From NCBI RefSeq assembly GCF_026342735.1, contig NZ_JAPEMM010000001.1, positions 4,278,001-4,342,000 on the forward strand: a stretch of DNA of 64,000 nucleotides, in the 5' to 3' direction. Under the pieces are notes generated by a model. The model did no database searches, was not told the origin of the DNA, and saw nothing but the letters and a program-made list of their open reading frames with translations. This document shows positions 16,543 through 24,528 of this stretch, piece by piece. The position numbers were made by a program, and so were the translations under genes. The number at the start of each line of letters is the position of its first letter. The stretch's first letter is position 1. Source of the DNA: Streptomyces sp. NBC_00193. Its GTDB lineage: Bacteria; Actinomycetota; Actinomycetes; Streptomycetales; Streptomycetaceae.

Positions 16543-17649
16543 GTGCAGACCCAGAGCCTGACCGTCACCGTCAGCCCGCCCGCCGAAGTGCCCGCGGCCG
16601 AAGAGCCCGAGCCCGAGGCCGAGGCCGACGCCATGCACGAGGAGGAGGCCGAGGAGGCCGGGGAATCGGAGGGCCCGGAGCTGCTGGAGAAGGTGCCCCC
16701 GCCGCGCAAGCGCACGGCGGAAGGCTCCGGCGGAGCGGGACCGTCCGCCGACCTCTTCCGGCAGTACCTGCGCGAGATAGGCAGGATCCCGCTGCTCACC
16801 GCCGTCGAGGAGGTCGAGCTCGCGCGGCGCGTGGAAGCGGGCCTGTTCGCGGAGGAGAAGCTCGGCAGCGGAGCCCCGCTCGATCTGCAGCTCACGCTCG
16901 ACCTCGACAAGCTCGTCGTCATGGGCCGCATGGCCAAACGGCGCCTCATCGAGTCGAACCTGCGGCTCGTCGTCTCCGTCGCCAAGCGCTACGTCGGCCG
17001 CGGCCTCACCATGCTCGACCTGGTCCAGGAGGGGAACCTCGGACTGATCCGCGCCGTCGAGAAGTTCGACTACGCCCGCGGCTACAAGTTCTCCACCTAC
17101 GCCACCTGGTGGATCCGCCAGGCCATGTCCCGCGCCCTCGCCGACCAGGCCCGGACCATCCGCGTCCCCGTCCACGTCGTCGAACTGATCAACCGCGTCG
17201 TGCGCGTCCAGCGCCGCATGCTCCAGGAGCGGGGGTACGAACCCACCGCCGAGGAGGTCGCCGTCCACCTGGAGCTGACCCCCGAGCGGGTCCTGGAGGT
17301 GCTGCGGCTGGCGCAGGAACCGGTCTCGCTGCACGCACCCGTGGGCGAGGAGGACGATGTCGCGCTCGGCGACCTCATCGAGGACGGGGACGCCGCCTCA
17401 CCGGTCGAATCGGCCGCGTTCTTCCTGCTCCGGGAGCACCTGGAAGCGGTGCTCTCGACGCTCGGGGAGCGGGAGCGCAAGGTGGTCCAGCTGCGCTACG
17501 GGCTCGCCGACGGGCGGCCGCGCACCCTGGAGGAGATCGGCCGGATCTTCGGGGTGACCCGGGAGCGGATCCGCCAGATCGAGTCCAAGACCCTCAACAA
17601 ACTCCGCGACCACGCCTTCGCGGACCAGCTGCGCGGCTATCTGGACTGA
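16543..17649 (+). CDS. hrdA: principal-like RNA polymerase sigma factor (HrdA type)
   Basis: 368 residues from a GTG with GGAGG eight bases upstream. An acidic N-terminal tail (EEPEPEAEA, EEEAEEAGE) replaces the long region 1.1 of HrdB. Region 1.2 (LFRQYLREIGRIPLL), region 2 (LRLVVSVAKRYVGRG, MLDLVQEGNLGLIRAVEKFD, YKFSTYATWWIRQA), region 3 and region 4 (RKVVQLRYGL, LEEIGRIFGVTRERIRQIE) are intact, so it should recognise vegetative-type promoters. HrdA is chosen over HrdC/HrdD from the flanking ABC-exporter pair and remembered gene order, so the letter is inference. It is non-essential in known strains. Confidence 0.85.
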   Translation: MQTQSLTVTVSPPAEVPAAEEPEPEAEADAMHEEEAEEAGESEGPELLEKVPPPRKRTAEGSGGAGPSADLFRQYLREIGRIPLLTAVEEVELARRVEAGLFAEEKLGSGAPLDLQLTLDLDKLVVMGRMAKRRLIESNLRLVVSVAKRYVGRGLTMLDLVQEGNLGLIRAVEKFDYARGYKFSTYATWWIRQAMSRALADQARTIRVPVHVVELINRVVRVQRRMLQERGYEPTAEEVAVHLELTPERVLEVLRLAQEPVSLHAPVGEEDDVALGDLIEDGDAASPVESAAFFLLREHLEAVLSTLGERERKVVQLRYGLADGRPRTLEEIGRIFGVTRERIRQIESKTLNKLRDHAFADQLRGYLD

Positions 17650-17664
17650 GTCCGGGTACGGGAA

Positions 17665-17690
17665 GAGGGGCGCCCCGCAGGGCGCCCCTC
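17665..17690. terminator. bidirectional terminator between hrdA and ABC exporter
   Basis: Perfect 11-bp stem (GAGGGGCGCCC with GGGCGCCCCTC) and a 4-nt CGCA loop, 16 bp after the hrdA stop and 54 bp from the stop of the convergent ABC gene, so it can serve both. Confidence 0.8.
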
Positions 17691-17743
17691 CCGATACCGA
17701 TACCGGTCCCGCCGGCCGACCGGCCGACTAACCGGCCATTCGA

Positions 17744-19669
17744 CTAGTCGACCTCGGCCACCGCCTGCGCGAACTGCGCCGCGTACAGCCGCGCGTACGC
17801 GCCGCCCGAGAGCAACAGCTCCTCGTGCGTGCCCTGTTCCACGATCGAGCCGCTCTCCATCACCAGGATCAGGTCCGCGTCGCGGATCGTGGACAGCCGG
17901 TGCGCGATCACGAAGGACGTACGGCCGTGCGCGAGGCGCGCCATCGCCTTCTGGATGAGCACCTCGGTCCGGGTGTCCACCGAGCTCGTCGCCTCGTCGA
18001 GCACCAGGATCACCGGGTCGGACAGGAACGCCCGCGCGATGGTGATCAGCTGCTTCTCGCCCGCGCTGACGCCGGCGCCCTCGTCGTCCAGCACCGTGTC
18101 GTAGCCCTCGGGCAGGGTGCGGATGAACCGGTCGGCGTGGGCCGCCCGCGCGGCCTCCTCGACCTCGGCGCGCGTGACCTCGCGCGTGGCCCCGTAGGCG
18201 ATGTTCTCCGCGAGGGTGCCGCCGAACAGCCAGGTGTCCTGGAGCACCATGCCGATGCCGCTGCGCAGTTCCTCGCGGGTCATCTTCGCGATGTCCACCC
18301 CGTCGAGGGCGATCTCCCCGCCCGTGACCTCGTAGAACCGCATCAGCAGGTTGACCAGCGTGGTCTTGCCGGCGCCGGTCGGGCCGACGATCGCGACCGT
18401 CTGCCCGGGGTCGACGCTCAGCGAGAGGTTCTCGATCAGCGGCTTGTCCGGCTCGTAGCGGAAGGCGACCTTGTCGAAGGTGACCTGCCCGCGCAGGTTC
18501 TCCGGACGCTCGGGGACCTCCGCGTCCGCCTCCTGCTCCGGCGCGTCCAGCAGCTCGTAGACCCGCTCCGCGGAGGCGACGCCGGACTGCACCAGGTTCG
18601 CCATGGAGGCGACCTGCGTCAGCGGCATCGAGAACTGGCGCGTGTACTGGATGAAGGCCTGCACGTCACCGATCGACAGGGTGCCCGAGGCCACCTTCAG
18701 ACCGCCGACGACCGCGACGAGCACGTAGTTGATGTTCGAGATGAACAGCATCACCGGCTGCATGATCCCGCTGACCAGCTGCGCCTTGAAGGAGGCCCGG
18801 TACAGCGCCTCGTTCTGCTCGGCGAACAGGGCCGCGGACTCCTTCTGCCGGCCGAAGACCTTGACCAGCGTGTGGCCCGAGTACATCTCCTCGACGTGCG
18901 CGTTCAGGGCGCCGGTGGACTTCCACTGCGCCACGAACTGCGGCTGCGACTTCTTGCCGATCTTCGCCGCCACGTACGCGGACACCGGGATGGTCACCAG
19001 CGCGACCAGCGCCAGCACCGGCGAGATCCAGAACATCATCGCCAGCACGCCGACGATCGTCAGGAGCGAGTTGAGCAGCTGACCCATCGTCTGCTGGATC
19101 GTCTGCCCGATGTTGTCGATGTCGTTCGTGGCCCGGCTGAGCACCTCGCCGCGCTTCTGCTGGTCGAAGTACGACAGCGGCAGCCGCGACAGCTTCGCCT
19201 GGAGCTCCTCGCGCATCCGGTAGACGGTGCCGTTCATGATGTGGTTCGACAGCCGCGTGGCGACGAGCATCAGCAGACCGGCGACCGTGAAGACGGCCAG
19301 CGCCCACAGCGCCACCGCCCCGACCGCGCCGAAGTCGATGCCCTTGCCCGGGGTGAAGGCGGTGCCGGACAGCATGTCCGCCATCCCGCCCTCGCCCCTG
19401 GCGCGCAGAGCGTCCAGCGCCTGCTGCTTGGTGAGGCCCTTGTCGAAGTTCCGGCCGACGATCCCCGCGAACACGAGGTCGGTGGCCTCGCCGAGGATCT
19501 TCGGCCCGGTCACCGACGCGGCGACGCTGCCGACGACCGCGATGATCATGCCCCACAGCTTGACCCGGTCGCGCGCCAGCGCGCTCAGCAGCCGCTTGCC
19601 CGAGCCCTTGAAGTCCATGGACCGCGTGGTCGGCGGTCCCATCATCATCCGTCCTCCGGGCCCGCTCAC
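17744..19669 (-). CDS. ABC exporter half-transporter, second subunit (canonical Walker B)
   Basis: 641 residues, GTG start overlapping the upstream subunit stop (GTGA). A Gly/Met-rich leader precedes six membrane helices, with a long first periplasmic loop between helices 1 and 2 (about residues 60-115). The nucleotide-binding domain has Walker A GPTGAGKTTL, Q-loop VLQDTWLFGG, signature VSAGEKQLITIARAFL (degenerate from LSGGQ), Walker B VILVLDEATSSVD and H-loop IAHRLSTI. With the catalytic Glu present but the signature weak, it fits one half of a heterodimeric exporter with a single working ATP site. The substrate (drug, lipid or peptide) is unknown. Confidence 0.93.
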   Translation of the reverse strand: MSGPGGRMMMGPPTTRSMDFKGSGKRLLSALARDRVKLWGMIIAVVGSVAASVTGPKILGEATDLVFAGIVGRNFDKGLTKQQALDALRARGEGGMADMLSGTAFTPGKGIDFGAVGAVALWALAVFTVAGLLMLVATRLSNHIMNGTVYRMREELQAKLSRLPLSYFDQQKRGEVLSRATNDIDNIGQTIQQTMGQLLNSLLTIVGVLAMMFWISPVLALVALVTIPVSAYVAAKIGKKSQPQFVAQWKSTGALNAHVEEMYSGHTLVKVFGRQKESAALFAEQNEALYRASFKAQLVSGIMQPVMLFISNINYVLVAVVGGLKVASGTLSIGDVQAFIQYTRQFSMPLTQVASMANLVQSGVASAERVYELLDAPEQEADAEVPERPENLRGQVTFDKVAFRYEPDKPLIENLSLSVDPGQTVAIVGPTGAGKTTLVNLLMRFYEVTGGEIALDGVDIAKMTREELRSGIGMVLQDTWLFGGTLAENIAYGATREVTRAEVEEAARAAHADRFIRTLPEGYDTVLDDEGAGVSAGEKQLITIARAFLSDPVILVLDEATSSVDTRTEVLIQKAMARLAHGRTSFVIAHRLSTIRDADLILVMESGSIVEQGTHEELLLSGGAYARLYAAQFAQAVAEVD

Positions 19670-21399
19670 GCCGCCTCCGCTTCCGTCAGCTGGGAGAGCA
19701 CGATCTCCCGGTAGGTCTCATTGCCGGCCATCAGCTCGTGGTGGCGCCCCTCGCCCACCACCTGCCCCTCGTCGAGGACGACGATCCGGTCCGCGTCGCG
19801 GATCGTGGAGACCCGCTGGGCGACGATGACCACGGTGGCCTCCTCGGTCTCGCGGGCCAGCGCCGAGCGCAGCGCCGCGTCCGTGGCGTAGTCCAGGGCC
19901 GAGAAGGAGTCGTCGAACAGGTAGATCTCCGGGCGCTGCACGAGCGTGCGCGCGATCGCGAGCCGCTGGCGCTGGCCGCCGGAGACGTTGGTCCCGCCCT
20001 GGGTGATCGGCGCGTCGAGCCCGCCCTCCAGCTCGGACACGAAGCCCTTGGCCTGCGCGACCTCCAGCGCGTGCCAGAGCTCCTCGTCGGTGGCGTCCGG
20101 GCGCCCGTAGCGCAGGTTGCTGGCGACCGTCCCGGAGAAGAGGTACGGCTTCTGCGGCACCATGCCGACCGTCCTGGCGAGCAGGTCGGGGTCGAGGCGC
20201 CGTACGTCCTCGCCGTCGACGAGCACGTCGCCGCCGGTGGCGTCGAAGAGCCGGGGGATCAGCCCCAGCAGCGTGGACTTGCCGCTGCCCGTCGAGCCGA
20301 TCACCGCGGTGGTCTCGCCGGGGCGGGCCACGAGGTCGACCCCGCGCAGCACGGAGGCCTCGGCGCCCGGGTAGCGGAAGTCGGCGCCGCGCAGTTCCAG
20401 CAGGCCGTGGCGGGAGAGCTCGCGGACCGGGTCGGCGGGCGGGATCACGCTGGAGTCGGTGTCCAGGACCTCCTGGACGCGCTCGGCGCAGACCTCGGCG
20501 CGCGGCACCATCATGAACATGAAGGTGGCCATCATCACGGACATGACGATCTGCATCAGGTAGGCGAGGAAGGCCGTCAGCTGGCCGATCTCCATACCGC
20601 CCGCGTCGATGCGCATCGCGCCGAACCAGACGACGGCGACGCTGGAGATGTTCACGACCACGATGACGGTCGGGAACATCAGCGCGAGCAGCTTGCCGGC
20701 CGCCAGCGAGACGCCGGTGAGGTCGGCGTTGGCCTCGCGGAAGCGCTCCTTCTCGTAGTCGTCGCGGATGAAGGCGCGGATCACCCGGTTGCCGGTGATC
20801 TGCTCGCGCAGGACCCGGTTGACCGTGTCCAGACGCGTCTGCATCGCACGGAACAGCGGGCGGGTCTTCAGCACGATCGCGCCGACCGACAGGCCGAGGA
20901 TCGGGACCACGGCGAGCAGCACGCCCGAGAGCTTCACGTCCAGCGAGAGCGCCATGAAGATGCCGCCGACGCACATGATCGGCGCGGAGACCATCAGCGT
21001 GAAGGTCATCAGCACGAGCATCTGTATCTGCTGCACGTCGTTCGTCGTACGGGTGATCAGCGACGGGGCGCCGAAGTGGCCGAGCTCACGCGCGGAGAAG
21101 CTCTGCACGCGGTCGAAGACGCCGGCCCGGACGTCCCGGCCGAAGGCCGCGGCGGTACGGGCCCCGTAGTAGACGGCGCCGACGTTGCAGACGAGCTGGA
21201 TCAGCGAGACGCCGAGCATCAGTGCGCCGAAACGCAGGATGTAGCCGGTGTCGCCGTTGACGACACCGTTGTCAATGATGTCGGCGTTCAGCGTGGGCAG
21301 GTAGAGGCTCGCGCTGGTCTGCAGCAGTTGCAGCAGGACCAGCACGGAGATCGGTTTCCGGTACGGGCCCAAGTGGGTCCGCAGAAGTCGTATGAGCAC
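19666..21399 (-). CDS. ABC exporter half-transporter, first subunit (degenerate Walker B)
   Basis: 577 residues starting at GTG 21399 (reading MLIRLLRTHLGPYRK), with GGAG seven bases upstream; GTG 12 codons earlier is possible but has a poor ribosome site. Six membrane helices are followed by Walker A GSTGSGKSTL, Q-loop VPQKPYLFSG, a full signature VSGGQRQRLAIARTL and Walker B IYLFDDSFSALD, where Asp replaces the catalytic Glu. Together with the weak signature in the partner, this gives one consensus and one degenerate ATP site, as in TM287/288- or LmrCD-type exporters. GTGA overlap with the partner supports a 1:1 heterodimer. Confidence 0.93.
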   Translation of the reverse strand: MLIRLLRTHLGPYRKPISVLVLLQLLQTSASLYLPTLNADIIDNGVVNGDTGYILRFGALMLGVSLIQLVCNVGAVYYGARTAAAFGRDVRAGVFDRVQSFSARELGHFGAPSLITRTTNDVQQIQMLVLMTFTLMVSAPIMCVGGIFMALSLDVKLSGVLLAVVPILGLSVGAIVLKTRPLFRAMQTRLDTVNRVLREQITGNRVIRAFIRDDYEKERFREANADLTGVSLAAGKLLALMFPTVIVVVNISSVAVVWFGAMRIDAGGMEIGQLTAFLAYLMQIVMSVMMATFMFMMVPRAEVCAERVQEVLDTDSSVIPPADPVRELSRHGLLELRGADFRYPGAEASVLRGVDLVARPGETTAVIGSTGSGKSTLLGLIPRLFDATGGDVLVDGEDVRRLDPDLLARTVGMVPQKPYLFSGTVASNLRYGRPDATDEELWHALEVAQAKGFVSELEGGLDAPITQGGTNVSGGQRQRLAIARTLVQRPEIYLFDDSFSALDYATDAALRSALARETEEATVVIVAQRVSTIRDADRIVVLDEGQVVGEGRHHELMAGNETYREIVLSQLTEAEAA

Positions 21400-21624
21400 G
21401 CGCAGGCTCCGGTCGGCATGATCGAGGGGGTTCACTCCATCTTCTGCCAACGGGCGGCCGGAACCCACCGGATTTCGTAAAGCCCGGTCAAAAGGAGTAG
21501 GCCGGGCCGGGCCGCCCTAAGCCCACGGCCCGACCGCCTCCCCGGCGGCTGTGCGGACGGCGGGCACGGAGAGGAAGATGGAGCCGGAGGGGGAATCTCG
21601 GGACGGATCGGTCGTGGAGGAACC

Positions 21625-21990
21625 ATGACGGCAGCCACACGGGAGCAGATCCCCGTCCTCTTCGAAGGCAACGGCGCCGAACTGCGCGTGCTGGAGCTCG
21701 GCGGAGGCTTCTCCGTCGCCTTCGGGCGCTTCGACAAGGGCGTCGACATGACGCCGGCATTCAAGGGCCTGCCCGACGACCTGTGTCCGTGCCCGCACTA
21801 CGCCTACGTGCTCAAGGGCCGGATCAAGATGCACACGAAGGACGGGGACACGATCTACTCGGCCGGGGAGGCCTGCTACTGGGCGCCCGGACACGCCCCG
21901 GTCGCCCTGGAGGACACCGAGTACCTCGACTTCTCGCCGACGGAGGAGTTCCGGGCGGTGGTCGAGCACGTGAAGGCGCAGCTGTCCTAG
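21625..21990 (+). CDS. small cupin-fold protein
   Basis: 121 residues. A single cupin barrel: CPHYAYVLKGRIKMHTKDGDTIYSAGEACYWAPGHAP carries the first-motif His and the G-x-P-like turn before the second motif, which is shortened. The CPCPH segment adds two Cys near the putative metal site. There is no signal peptide and the substrate cannot be predicted. Its ATG follows GGAGGAACC. The stop interlocks with that of the convergent carbohydrate kinase in CTAG. Confidence 0.8.
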   Translation: MTAATREQIPVLFEGNGAELRVLELGGGFSVAFGRFDKGVDMTPAFKGLPDDLCPCPHYAYVLKGRIKMHTKDGDTIYSAGEACYWAPGHAPVALEDTEYLDFSPTEEFRAVVEHVKAQLS

Positions 21991-23426
21991 AACGCCCCAG
22001 GGTGGATCTGGTCCCGGGTCGCGACGTACTGCTGGCGCGCGCCCTGCCAGGCCGGGTACTCCTCGTCCGGCTCGAACAGCTGCGCCGCGGGCGCCGGCCA
22101 CACCGGCGGGGTGTTCGGGGCCGCCGTGCCCTGCGCCACACCGAGCGCCCACGCGGCCTGCCGGGCCGCGCCCAGGGCCGCGTAGTCGGCCGGCGCCGGT
22201 ACGAGGACCTGCGTGCCGAACAGTCCCGGGGCGAAGGCCTGGACGGCCGGCAGCTCGGCGGCCGCGCCGAGCAGGAACACCCGGCGGATCTCCACCCCGC
22301 GGCTGCGCAGCACGTCGAGCGCGTCCACCAGCCCGCACAGCATGCCCTCGAAGGCGGCCCGCGCGAGGTGCTCCGGCTTCATGGAGTCCCGGCGCAGCCC
22401 CGACAGGGTTCCGGCGGTGTGCGGCAGGTTCGGCGTCCGCTCACCCTCCAGGTACGGCAGGAGTACGAGTCCGTGCGCGCCCGGGGTCGACTTCAGCGCG
22501 AGCTCGCTCAGCCCCTCCAGATCGGTGCCCAGCAGTTCGGCGGTGCCGCGCAGGGCCCGTACGGCGTTCAGGGTGTTCACCACCGGCAGGTGCAGCCCGG
22601 TGGCGTCGGCGAGGGAGGTGATCAGGCCGCCAGGCTCCGACAGCGCCTCGTGGTGCACCGCCATCACCGATCCGGACGCGCCCAGCGAGACCACGGCGTC
22701 GCCGGGTCCCATGCCGAGCCCGAGCGCGGCCGCCATGGTCTCCCCGGTGCCCGCGGAGATCAGCAGCCCCTCGGGCGTGGTCCCGGCGGCTTCGGCCGGG
22801 CCGAGCACCTCGGGCAGCAGCGCCCGGTGCCCCAGCGCGAGCTCGACCAGGTCGGGGCGGTAGGCGCCGGCGGCGGCCGACCAGTAGCCGGTACCGGAGG
22901 CGCCGCCCCGGTCGGTGGTCCGCCGGGCCGGGCGGCCCAGCAGCTGCCACACCAGCCAGTCGTGCGGGGACATCAGGACGGCCACCCGCCGGGCCGCCTC
23001 CGGCTCGGTACGGGCCAGCCAGGCGAGCTTCGCGACGGGCTGCGCGGCGTGGGGGACGGAGCCGACGGCTTCGACCCAGGCCTGCCGGCCGCCGAAGGAC
23101 TCGATGAGGTCGGCGGCGGCCGCCTGGCCGCGCTTGTCGTTGCCGATCAGGGCGGGACGGACCAGGCCGCCCTGCGCGTCCAGCGGCAGCAGCCCGTGCT
23201 GCTGCGCGGAGACCCCGATGGCCTGCACCCCTTCGAGGAGCCCGCCGCCGGCGGCCTCGCCGAGCGAGAGCAGCCAGGCCTGTGGATCGGTCTCGTGCGG
23301 CACCGCCTCGCCGGTGGGCTGCGGATGAGGGGCGTACCCCTGGCGCAGCACGGCGCCCGTCTCGGTGTCACAGACGACGATGCGTGTGAACGCGGAAGAG
23401 CTGTCCAGCCCGGCGACTATCCCCAT
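21987..23426 (-). CDS. FGGY-family carbohydrate kinase, xylulokinase-like
   Basis: 479 residues, the usual FGGY length. N-terminal ATPase strand IVAGLDSSSAFTRIVVCD, AIGVSAQQHGLLPLD as in xylulokinases, C-terminal domain with VSLGASGSVMAV and FEGMLCGLVDALDVL. It phosphorylates a sugar or polyol at a primary hydroxyl; xylulose is the closest match. One oddity is ALIGNDKR: most xylulokinases have W-N-D-x-R, so the Trp that stacks on the sugar is Gly. No xylose isomerase, transporter or regulator is adjacent, which leaves the pathway open. Confidence 0.85.
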   Translation of the reverse strand: MGIVAGLDSSSAFTRIVVCDTETGAVLRQGYAPHPQPTGEAVPHETDPQAWLLSLGEAAGGGLLEGVQAIGVSAQQHGLLPLDAQGGLVRPALIGNDKRGQAAAADLIESFGGRQAWVEAVGSVPHAAQPVAKLAWLARTEPEAARRVAVLMSPHDWLVWQLLGRPARRTTDRGGASGTGYWSAAAGAYRPDLVELALGHRALLPEVLGPAEAAGTTPEGLLISAGTGETMAAALGLGMGPGDAVVSLGASGSVMAVHHEALSEPGGLITSLADATGLHLPVVNTLNAVRALRGTAELLGTDLEGLSELALKSTPGAHGLVLLPYLEGERTPNLPHTAGTLSGLRRDSMKPEHLARAAFEGMLCGLVDALDVLRSRGVEIRRVFLLGAAAELPAVQAFAPGLFGTQVLVPAPADYAALGAARQAAWALGVAQGTAAPNTPPVWPAPAAQLFEPDEEYPAWQGARQQYVATRDQIHPGAF

Positions 23427-23535
23427 GCGGAGAATTCTGCCGCACGCGGGGGCGGTCTCGACCGCCCCGGAGCGCGCGGGACGGGCGCCGTCCCTTATGT
23501 GGAGCCCCGTGCGGGCGGCCGGGCGGGACCCCGGA

Positions 23536-23565
23536 GAGGGGTCCCGAGGGGTCCTGAGGGGTCCT
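23536..23565 (+). repeat. three tandem 10-bp repeats
   Basis: Three units of GAGGGGTCCY in tandem (23536-23545, 23546-23555, 23556-23565). The third unit also forms the left arm of the terminator hairpin that follows. Confidence 0.8.
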
Positions 23566-23579
23566 CGGGCGAGGACCCC
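23558..23579 (-). terminator. hairpin terminator after YtxH-like gene
   Basis: 9-bp stem (GGGGTCCTC with GAGGACCCC) and a GGGC loop, located 18 bp past the stop of the leftward 102-residue gene and inside the 171-bp gap before the kinase gene. Confidence 0.6.
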
Positions 23580-23597
23580 CGCTCCGGCCCGGGCCGG

Positions 23598-23906
23598 TCA
23601 GGTGTTGCTGGTGCCCCAGTCGTCCTCGGCCGCGCCATTGCCGCCGACCCGTGCCCGCAGGCCCCGTACGCGTCCGGCCAGGGCGTCCGGCACCGCGTCG
23701 CCCACCTTGTCGCTCACCGCGGCGAAGGCCTTGCCGGCGAACTCCCGGCTGCTCTGACCGGCGCTCTCGGCGGCGTTGCGGACCGCGGGGTTCTGCGCGA
23801 ACTCGCGCGCGGACTTCTTCAACTGTTCATACCGCTCGCGTCCGGCCCGGGTTCCGAGCACGTACCCGAGGGCCAGCCCGACCGCGAACGTGACCTTGTA
23901 CCGCAT
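23598..23906 (-). CDS. YtxH-like small membrane-associated protein
   Basis: 102 residues. Starts MRYKVTFAVGLALGYVLGTRAGRERYEQL: one short N-terminal membrane helix with small residues, then a charged amphipathic helix (KKSAREFAQNPAVRNAAES) and a flexible acidic tail. This is the YtxH-type layout found near stress genes in Gram-positive bacteria; function is unknown. A GTG three codons upstream is possible, but the ATG at 23906 fits the family start. It is transcribed away from the tRNA cluster. Confidence 0.8.
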   Translation of the reverse strand: MRYKVTFAVGLALGYVLGTRAGRERYEQLKKSAREFAQNPAVRNAAESAGQSSREFAGKAFAAVSDKVGDAVPDALAGRVRGLRARVGGNGAAEDDWGTSNT

Positions 23907-24052
23907 GCCTGCCACCCTTCGTCGTGTGGTGCCCGGCCCGCTGGCGATACCGATTGGCGGAGCACCCCCCTGCTTGCGCTAATCTATGACTCGCAACGGG
24001 CGCTCGCCCCCTGGCCAAGGCCGGAGGTGGGCTGTTCGGTGCAACGCAGCAA

Positions 24053-24125
24053 TCCCCTGTAGCTCAATTGGCAGAGCAGCCGACTGTTAATCGGCAGGTT
24101 ACTGGTTCGAGTCCAGTCGGGGGAG
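24053..24125 (+). tRNA. tRNA-Asn (anticodon GTT), copy 1
   Basis: 73 nt, folds into a full cloverleaf: acceptor TCCCCTG/CGGGGGA, D-arm GCTCAATTGGCAGAGC, anticodon stem GCCGA/TCGGC with loop CTGTTAA, T-arm ACTGG TTCGAGT CCAGT. CCA is not encoded. It is identical to the copy five bases downstream. Confidence 0.97.
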
Positions 24126-24130
24126 CGCGG

Positions 24131-24203
24131 TCCCCTGTAGCTCAATTGGCAGAGCAGCCGACTGTTAATCGGCAGGTTACTGGTTCGAGTCCAGTCGGGG
24201 GAG
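24131..24203 (+). tRNA. tRNA-Asn (anticodon GTT), copy 2
   Basis: Identical in all 73 positions to the first copy, separated from it by only 5 nt (CGCGG). Both copies are probably made from one precursor that ends at the U-rich terminator just downstream. Confidence 0.97.
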
Positions 24204-24215
24204 CAAGAAGGAACG

Positions 24216-24246
24216 AGGACCCCAGGTGGGTCCTTTTTCTTTTTTC
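24216..24246 (+). terminator. rho-independent terminator after tRNA-Asn pair
   Basis: 7-bp stem (AGGACCC with GGGTCCT), 5-nt loop, then a long T-rich tract (TTTTTCTTTTTTC). A true U-tract terminator is unusual in this GC-rich genome and fits a stable RNA operon. Confidence 0.9.
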
Positions 24247-24391
24247 TGCCCTCCTCACGCAACCGGGCAGGGCCCGGCGCGGTCTCTCTGGGCAGGCGAA
24301 GCCGATCATGCGAGGCATCCGAGGCAGGAGATCGTATGAGCGGCTATGCTGCGGCAGACGGCGCGCACACATGTACGCGCCACGCCGTGAA

Positions 24392-24465
24392 GGGGCGGTA
24401 GCTCAGCCGGTTAGAGCAGCGGACTCATAATCCGTCGGCCGTGGGTTCGAGTCCCACCCGCCCCA
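24392..24465 (+). tRNA. tRNA with CAT anticodon (elongator Met, or Ile2 read after lysidine modification)
   Basis: 74 nt. Acceptor GGGGCGG/CCGCCCC, D-arm GCTCAGCCGGTTAGAGC, anticodon loop CTCATAA, T-arm GTGGG TTCGAGT CCCAC, discriminator A, no encoded CCA. The paired G1-C72 rules out the initiator. Elongator Met and the tRNA-Ile2 substrate of TilS share the CAT anticodon and cannot be separated with confidence from this sequence alone. Confidence 0.92.
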
Positions 24466-24514
24466 CTGCAAGCCGCAGGTGAAGAAACGATCTCGCCTGC
24501 GGCTTTGGCGTTTC
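24458..24514 (+). repeat. 57-nt repeat across tRNA 3' end and terminator, left copy
   Basis: This stretch covers the last acceptor bases of the CAT tRNA and its terminator. It aligns without gaps to 30244-30300 at 45 of 57 positions, including an 11-base identical core (AGCCGCAGGTG) and parts of the loop, which need not be conserved for hairpin function. The two copies bound a 5.8-kb regulatory block. They could be old attachment sites or a copied terminator. Confidence 0.6.
24470..24505 (+). terminator. hairpin terminator after CAT tRNA
   Basis: 10-bp perfect stem (AAGCCGCAGG with CCTGCGGCTT) with a 16-nt loop, ending in TTT, 5 nt after the tRNA discriminator base. Confidence 0.8.
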
Positions 24515-24528
24515 CTGGGGCGGTCTTG

